64,000 bases of DNA from Tubiluchus corallicola (Eukaryota > Priapulida > Priapulimorpha > Priapulimorphida > Tubiluchidae). The notes under the pieces are model-generated. The model worked only from the letters and a program-made list of their open reading frames with translations. It did not search any database and was not told where the DNA came from. The DNA is taken from contig JAQGDQ010002377.1 in assembly GCA_030141605.1 (NCBI GenBank), forward strand, positions 372,001-436,000. The letters are read 5' to 3'. A program made the position numbers and the translations under genes. Positions 51,344 through 60,300 of this stretch are shown one piece after another; the first letter of the stretch is position 1; each line of letters starts with the position of its first letter.

Positions 51344-54300
51344 ATGAATGCTTATGAAATGAACGAAGAGCTGCAAGCTGCCATTGAACAGTTAGAACTT
51401 GAGCAAATCGATCTGTGTGGAGAGCAGGCTGGCGAAAGCTCTATTTCAGAACTGGTTTATACTAACAGCATCAAAAATATTACTAGCAGCGTAACAGATG
51501 TGGGCTCAGTACAGCAGCAGCAAGCAGGCAGTCAGACTCGTTCAGCTGTGACTCATGCTACGTATCAGCAGCAGGCTCTATCCAGAATAAATGAGTTTAA
51601 TGTCAGCCTTGAGCTTATGAATACAGCCTGCGTTGATAGTAGAGATGGTTTGTGTGCGCTGGGTACCGGGACCGCTGTAAAAGATTTTGTCACTTTGGAC
51701 GAATTCCAAGCTCTGCAGCAGAATCAAATGAAAGAATCATTTTCTGCTAGTGGGTTACTAGAGAGTTTAAACAATAATGAAATAACTAATGGTACACCAG
51801 AGCATTTAGACAATAATGAAAATGTTTTTGACACTCTACAGAGTGAAGGGTACATTGAAACTGCTATTGATTCATTAGGGACATTAGAGAATAACGACGT
51901 TGCTGTGACTATTGGCAGCAATGCATTAGATATAAATCTACTGCCGTTCAGCCAGCAAGACTCAGATCATTCGTTGTCTAGGCAACAACACACTACTTCA
52001 CAAAAAGTAGAAATCAATAAGCAATATGAATTGGATCTGCCCATAGAAGATGTTACGGAGCAACGTCTTGCTAGTGATGTTACCAAGCAGATGTGCAGTG
52101 ATTATGGTATTGATGTGAAATTCAGTGTGGAAAATTTTACAAGTATGCCTGTAAATAATCAGGATAATGACTTGAATCGTGATATAGATGATTCTGATTC
52201 TGATTCTTCAGATTCAGATTCTAATTCTGACGACTTTGATAATCAGGACAGTATTCAGAATTCAGTTGCTCCTTTAAATGAAAAAACTTCTGATAGCATA
52301 ATTAATGGTTCGGTTTTCGAACGCAATGAAGCTAAAGTGATAAGTGGTTTTCCCATTAGTCTAAACAGTGATAATGTTGAACAATTACAAGTAGAATGTA
52401 AAATCACAAATTCTCCAGTAAATATTGAAGAATGTCAAAAATACACAATAGAAAATTCCTGTAAGACGATCTTATTCAAAACTGATGAACAGTGTGAATG
52501 TCTCGACTGTGGTGCATCACTGAGTAATCTTCTGAGTTCACAAGAACATCTTGGATTAATGACAGCCGTTGTGAAGTTGTGTACATGCTTACAGGAAGGT
52601 AGAAAATGTTTACATTATGCAAATGAAGTAAGCACCTCTAAGTTACATGTGAGTGAACTATACAGTTGTCATATGTGTGAAATAACTTTTCACAGACTGT
52701 CTGCATTAACAAATCACATGGTTATGAAACATAATGATGAGGACTCAACTGACAATCAAAGTGTTGCTGCTAATTACATACAACCACCTGCTAGTTTGCA
52801 AAAGACCCATAAATGTGGAATTTGTCCAGCTTCATTTTCCAATGTTTTTAATTTGCAAAAGCATGGTAGAGTTGTTCATAGTGCAATACCAAAACAGTAT
52901 CGATGTACTAAATGTACTGCTTCTTTTCAAGCCTTGAAGAATTTAACATTACATCTTCGGCTTCACGAAAATGAGCAGCAGTCATTTGAGTCTCAGCGAA
53001 TAGATAAAATAGCGACAAAAACCCCAACAGCAGGAACTGATGAAGCCAGTAAGCCTGATCAAGCTAGTAAGCCTGACAGTATTGACAAAATACCAGTGAA
53101 TGGCATTAAGAAGGCTGGGAATACAGATGAGAAATCAATAAAGTGTAGAATGTGCCCGGCTGCATTTAAACATACAGCAAGCCTTAAAAGGCACATACAA
53201 ATCACTCATAACAAGATAAAAATGTATTCATGCAAACTCTGCCCAGCTAGATTTGGAGTTAAATCAACAGTTAAAAAACATATGAGTGATGTGCATGGGG
53301 GTGTGCCTAAAAAGTATAAATGTCAACATTGTACTGCTTCATACAGAGCCCTGAAGAATTTGCAGCGGCACATGAAACTTCATATTGCTAAATTACAGCC
53401 TGTACAGGAAAAAAAGAAAAACCAGTACCTCTGTTTTTTGTGTAGCACAAGATGTTCATCAGCGGATGTTCTTAAAGAACATATTAAAACCCACTCTGAG
53501 ACGAAAGAGCCAACGGCAGATATAACAACTACACCAAGAAAAGCACTTCTGAAGATATTTAAGTGTAATGTCTGCTCAGTTAGTTTTCACAGTCGACTAG
53601 ACAGGGATGTGCATTTGCAAACTGCTCATGAGAAGGCAAAATCAACACCTGAGCAACAAAACAGTAGCTTGGATTCCAGTATATGCAGGGTATGCAAAAA
53701 CAGTTTTAATTCTAAAGCTCTCTTGGACCAGCACATGAAGCAGTATAAGAAGCTGTATGAGTGTAATGCTTGCCCTGCTATGTTCAAAGTATCCACTAAC
53801 AGAAATAAACACGTGAATAATGTGCATTCTGGTGCATTAAAGGCTTTCCGATGCGATGTTTGTGGAGGTGGATTTCACAGAGAATATAGCTTGCAAAGCC
53901 ACATGCTACTGCATAATCAAGCCCACAAAGAGCAATATAAGTGTGATAAGTGTGATTTCAATTGTAATTCGTCAGAACAGCTGAAGACTCATATCATTTG
54001 CAAGCATTCAGTAACTGCACAAAGTCCTGGAATTATCATAATGGACACTCCAACTGTAAGCCTGCAAAAAATCAAAGTAGAAGATTCACATGCCGAGGCT
54101 ATTACTATTCAGGAGTCTGCAGACATGGATTTTTGTGAAGATATGGAGCACTGTTGTGACATTTGTGGAAAGTTTTTCATGAAAGAGTCAGAGTTACTAG
54201 TACATGAAAAAGTACACATGGCACTAAAACCTTATAAATGTGGAATTTGTGGTCTAGACTTTTGTGACATGAGTACACTTGACATCCACCAAACATCACA

Positions 54301-57300
54301 TACCAACAAGTCATATGAAGCATACACAAAAATGGTTGCCGAGACTTCAAATTCAAGCTGCTATGTTGACTTCCAAAATATTGGTATGCGAGAACTACAC
54401 AGCAGTGGTAATGAAAATCTTAGTAATGAGAGAAAAGTGCCATTTGGGAAGAAAAGAGAAAGAGTTTATGAGTGTGACACGTGCAAGAAAGTCTTCAAAG
54501 ATGGAGGAACTCTGAAAGTTCATAAGCGCATACACACAAACGAAAGGCCATACATTTGTCACATTTGTCAAGCAACATTCAGACAACACCACCATCTAGT
54601 CAGACATGTAGCAAGCCATAGTGATGATAAACCATTTTCTTGTGATGTGTGCGGAAAAAGATTCAAATTAAGCGAATACCTCACAACACACAAGGCTGTG
54701 CATTCACAGGCTAAGAAATTCAAATGTGGAGTATGCGGCAAAGATTTTCGCCTATACAGCGATTTGAGAGCTCATCAGAAAGTTCATGCATCAAAAAACG
54801 CAAAGACTGATGGTATGTTTGACAATAAGCTTGCTTTTGATAGTCATGATACTAGTCACTCTAGGCTTAAACCCCACAAATGTCCCGTTTGTAAGAACGG
54901 TTTTAAAGTGGTTCGCCACATGAAAATTCATTTGTGGTCACATTCTAAGAACAATATGCACTATTGTCTCACTTGCGGAAAAAAATTTCAATCTCAAGTT
55001 GGCTTAGCTGTCCACAAAAGAATTCACATTGTAAAAAAAGAACTTGAAGAGGTTGTGAATGCAAGCACTAACTTGACGCAGTACGTGACCAGCACTAGTA
55101 AAGGTAAACAGTACCAATGTCCCGTATGTGAAGTGAAATTTGCACAGTCTACCTATCTGAGTGTACACTTGCGAGTTCACACAGGCGAGAAGCCATATAA
55201 GTGTGAGGTTTGCAATAGTCGTTTTCGACAAAGAGCCCATCTTAAATGTCACATGTTCACTCACACAGACCACAAACCTTTTTCTTGCAAAATATGTGCT
55301 GCATCTTTTAAGCAACTTTCAGCTTTAAAAAAACATGGTTTAGTACACACTGACTTAAAGCCATACAAATGTGATTCTTGTAGTGCAGAATTTGCACAAT
55401 CAACCGACTTGCTAAATCACATTATGGTACATAACGAAAATAGACCCTATACTTGTCAAACTTGTTTCGCTACATTTAAAACTGAATCATTCTTCAATAG
55501 CCACATTAAAGTACACACCCATCTTAAACCTCACGTTTGTGATGAATGTGGAAAAGACTTTCGAATCGCTGCAAATCTAACAGTTCATAAGAGAACTCAC
55601 TCTAACGAAAAGCCATACCAGTGTCAAATCTGCTCAAAGCGATTTAAACAAACAGGACACTTGAAAGTTCATTTGTCAATACATGCAGACTCGAAACCAT
55701 ATAAATGTGATTCTTGTGGTGCCAGTTTTAGGCAACCAGGAAACTTAAAGAGTCACCAAACCGTTCACACAGATGAAAGGCCACATGTATGTGACATTTG
55801 CCAATCAGCTTTTAAAACGTTTAGTTATTTGCAAAGCCACAAGCGAATACATACAGATTTGCGTCCATATAGCTGTACATGTGGAAAAACATTTAAAACA
55901 CCAGATGGATTGAAAGCGCACGAGAAAACTCACACAGATGAAAAGCCATATGAATGTCGCCATTGTCATGCACGCTTTAAGCAGCAGCCTCACCTCAAAA
56001 CTCATCTACTTACACATAGTACTCACAAACCTTATTGCTGTGACACTTGTGATGCACGCTTTAAACAGTCATCCCACTTGAAAGTTCACATGGCTGTTCA
56101 TAGCGATGTGCGACCATTTCCTTGTCATATTTGTGGTGCGGCATTTAAAACATCAACTTCACTCAGTAGTCATAAGCGCATTCACACGGACCTGAAGCCA
56201 TATGTATGTGACGTATGCAACAGAGCCTTTAAATTTTCGGAAGGACTAAAATCTCACAAGAAAACACACTCAGCTGACAAACCTTTTTCATGTGACCAGT
56301 GTGGAGCATGTTTTAAGTTGGCTGGTTATCTCAAAAGCCATATGCTAGTTCACACTGAAATACGACCCTATTGTTGTTCTACATGTGGAGCTACTTTTAA
56401 AACAGCCAGTTACCTCCATAACCACAGCAAAATTCACACAGACATTCGACCTCATATTTGCCACATTTGTGGAAAAGGTTTTAAAATGTCATCAAACTTG
56501 CGAGCTCATGCACGAACTCATTCAAACGAGAAACCATATTCTTGTGACCAATGCTCTGCACAGTTTAAGCAAATTGCTCATTTAAAGATGCATGTCAGAA
56601 CTCATTCTGATTTGAAACCCTATAAATGTGATTCCTGCGAATCTCGTTTCCGACAGTCTGCGCATTTAAAAGTTCACATGGCTGTTCACACTGAATCACG
56701 ACCATTTGCTTGTGAAATTTGTGGAGCTGCATTTAAAACACAATCATCATTAAACTCACACAAGAAAATCCATACAGACATTAAACCTCATTCATGTGAT
56801 GTATGTGGGAAATCATTCAAATTTGCTGTTGGATTAAAAACTCACAGGCGAATTCATACAAATGAGAGACCTTTCTCTTGCGATACATGCCATGCTAGTT
56901 TTCGACAGGCTGGCAATTTGAAAAGTCATATGGCAGTGCATACAGATGTTCGACCGTACGCATGCCCAACATGTCAAGCTGCCTTTAAAACATCATACTA
57001 TCTCCAGAATCACATTAGAATACACACGACTGCTCGTCCATTTCAATGTGATGTCTGTGAAAAATCTTTTAAATTTAAGGAGGGATTACAATCTCACAAA
57101 AAGACACACACAAATGAACGCCCATTTGAGTGCGATACATGCCATGCACGATTCAAGCAAGCTGCTTATCTCAGAAGTCACATGCTTGTACATTCAGATG
57201 AAAGAAATCATTTTTGTGACATTTGTGGATCAGCTTTTAAAACTGCTGTTTATCTTGCCAATCATAGGCGCATTCACACTGATATGAGACCATACAAATG

Positions 57301-60300
57301 TGATATTTGTTACAAGGATTTCAAGCTGCCCGATGGCTTAAAGGCACATAAGAAGACACATTCCGATGAAAAACCATACTCGTGTAATATATGTGGTGCA
57401 AAATTCCGGCAAACAGCCCACGTAAAGGCACACATGTTAACCCATTCAGATGCTAAACCTTATAAGTGTGACACCTGTGATGCTTGTTTTAAGCAGTCAG
57501 CTCACTTAAAATCACATCTTGCTGTACACAGTGAAGAAAGAAAGTACTCATGTGATATTTGTTATTCTGCTTTTAAAACATCTACTGCTCTAAACAGTCA
57601 TAAAAGAATACATACTGATATAAAGCCTTATATATGTGCTACATGTGGCAATGCTTTCAAAACACCAGACGGATTGAAATCTCACCAGATTAGTCATATG
57701 GATGAACGTCCGTTTGAATGTGATACATGTCATGCTAAATTTAAGCAATCCACAAACTTGAAATATCACATGGTGGTGCATTCGGAAGAAAGAAATTATA
57801 CATGTGATATATGTGACTCTGCTTTTAAAACTATGGCATATCTTACCACACATAAGCGTATTCATACAGAACTGCGTCCATACATTTGTGAATGTGGAAA
57901 AGACTTCAAGACACCTGATGGACTGAAATTGCATAAACGTACACACACAGGTGAGAAGCCATACTTCTGCAGTTTATGTGGTATGAGATTCAGGCAGTCA
58001 GGACATCTTAAATGTCACATGCAAACTATACATTCCGATTCTAAGCCATTTAAATGTGACACATGTGATGCATGTTTTAAACAGTCAGCAAACTTGCGCA
58101 GCCACATGGCCGTACATTCTGATATTCGTCCTTATCCATGTCCTATTTGTGAGGCCACTTTTAAAACATCTACTTCATTAAGCAGCCATAAACGAATACA
58201 CAGTGATATTAAACCACACATTTGTGACGTATGTGAAAAAGCATTTAAAACATCAGAAGGACTGAAGTCACACAAACACTCACACACAGATGCTAGACCC
58301 TTTGAGTGTGATACATGCCATGCCAAATTCAAGCAAGCAGGAAATTTAAAGAGCCACATGGTAGTGCATACTGAAGAACGTCCATGGACTTGTGATGTTT
58401 GTGAAGCCTCCTTTAAAACACAAGCATACCTTCATAGTCACAAACGTATCCACACTGATATAAGGCCTTACATTTGTGAATGTGGAAAAGATTTTAAAAC
58501 ACCCGATGCATTAAAACTTCATAAACGTACACATAGTGATGAAAAACCGTACGCTTGTGAAATTTGTCATTCAACATTTAAGCAGCTTGCCCATGTACGA
58601 GTTCACATGGCTACACATTCTGATCTCAAGCCATATAAATGTGACACTTGTAGTGCTAGCTTCAAGTTGGCAGCATATTTGAAAACCCACATGATTGTTC
58701 ACACTGAAGAAAGACCATGGATATGTGACGTTTGCCAAGCTGCTTTTAAAACGTCTAGTTATCTTAGCTCACATAAGAAAATTCACACAGATTTGAGACC
58801 ATACATTTGTGATCAGTGTGGAAAAGACTTCAAGCTTCCTGATGCCCTGAAACTTCACAAGAGAACACATTCAAATCTAAGACCGTTTTCATGTGATGTA
58901 TGTGGTCAGAAATTTCGGCAAACTGCACATGTTAAAGCACACATGCTTACGCATTCAGATTCAAAACCATTCAAATGTGATACTTGTGATGCTTGTTTTA
59001 AACAGTCCGGGAATTTGAAATCTCATATGACAGTACATTCTGATGTTCGGGCTTACTGTTGCCCCATATGCGGAACAGCTTTTAAAACAACCACATCATT
59101 AAACAGTCACAAACGGGTTCACAGTGACATTAAGCCTCATATCTGCTCCACTTGTGGCAAAGCTTTTAAAACTAGAGAAGGGCTAAAGTCACACAAATAC
59201 ACACACACAGATGAACGTCCATTTGCATGTGATACATGCAGTATGAGTTTTAAGCAATCCTCCAATTTAAAAAGTCACATGATTGTGCATACTGATGTAA
59301 GACCACACGTTTGTGATATATGTCAGGCAGCTTTTAAAACAGTTAGTTACCTCACTAGTCATAAACGAATTCACACAGATTTGAGACCATATAACTGCGA
59401 AATATGTGGAAAAGATTTCAAGTTACCAGATGGATTGAAACTCCATAAACGAATACACACCAATGAAAAACCTTTCTCGTGTGATACATGTCAAGCTGCC
59501 TTCAAGCAGTCTGCTCATCTCAAAGTTCATATGACAGTTCATACAGACGAGAGAAATCACATTTGTGATATATGTGAATCAGCTTTTAAAACTGCATCAT
59601 ACCTAGCCATTCATAAAAAAACACACAGTGATGTAAGACCTCATATCTGTGATATCTGTGGCAAGGGATTCAAGTTTACAGATGGGCTGAAAGCTCATAA
59701 AAAGACTCATACATCTGAGAAGCCATACCAATGTGAGATATGTTTTAGACGATTTCGACAAGGAGGACATTTAAAAATACATCTTCTTACACATTCTGAC
59801 TCAAAACCTTTTAAATGTGACACATGTGATGCATGTTTTAAACAGTCTGGCCATTTAAAGGTTCACATGTCAGTACATTCAGATGAAAGACCTTTCCCTT
59901 GTGCAGTGTGTGGTGCTGCATTCAAAACATCAACATCTCTGAGCACCCATAAACGTATTCACACTGACCTGAGACCCTATTCCTGTGACTTGTGTGACAA
60001 AGCATTCAAGTTTTCCACAGGCTTGAGAGCTCATAAAAAAACTCACACAGGAGAAAAGCCATATAGCTGCAAGATTTGCGGTGCTCGATTCAGACAAATT
60101 GGTCATGTGAAGGTACATATGACAACTCACTCAGACCTGAAGCCATATAGCTGTGACACATGTAACGCTTCTTTTAAATTAGCAAGTTACTTGAGAAGCC
60201 ATATGGTTGTCCATTCTGAAGAAAGAAAATGGACTTGTGACGTTTGTCAAGCATCATTTAAGACAAATACCTACCTTAATTCGCATAAGAAGATACATAC

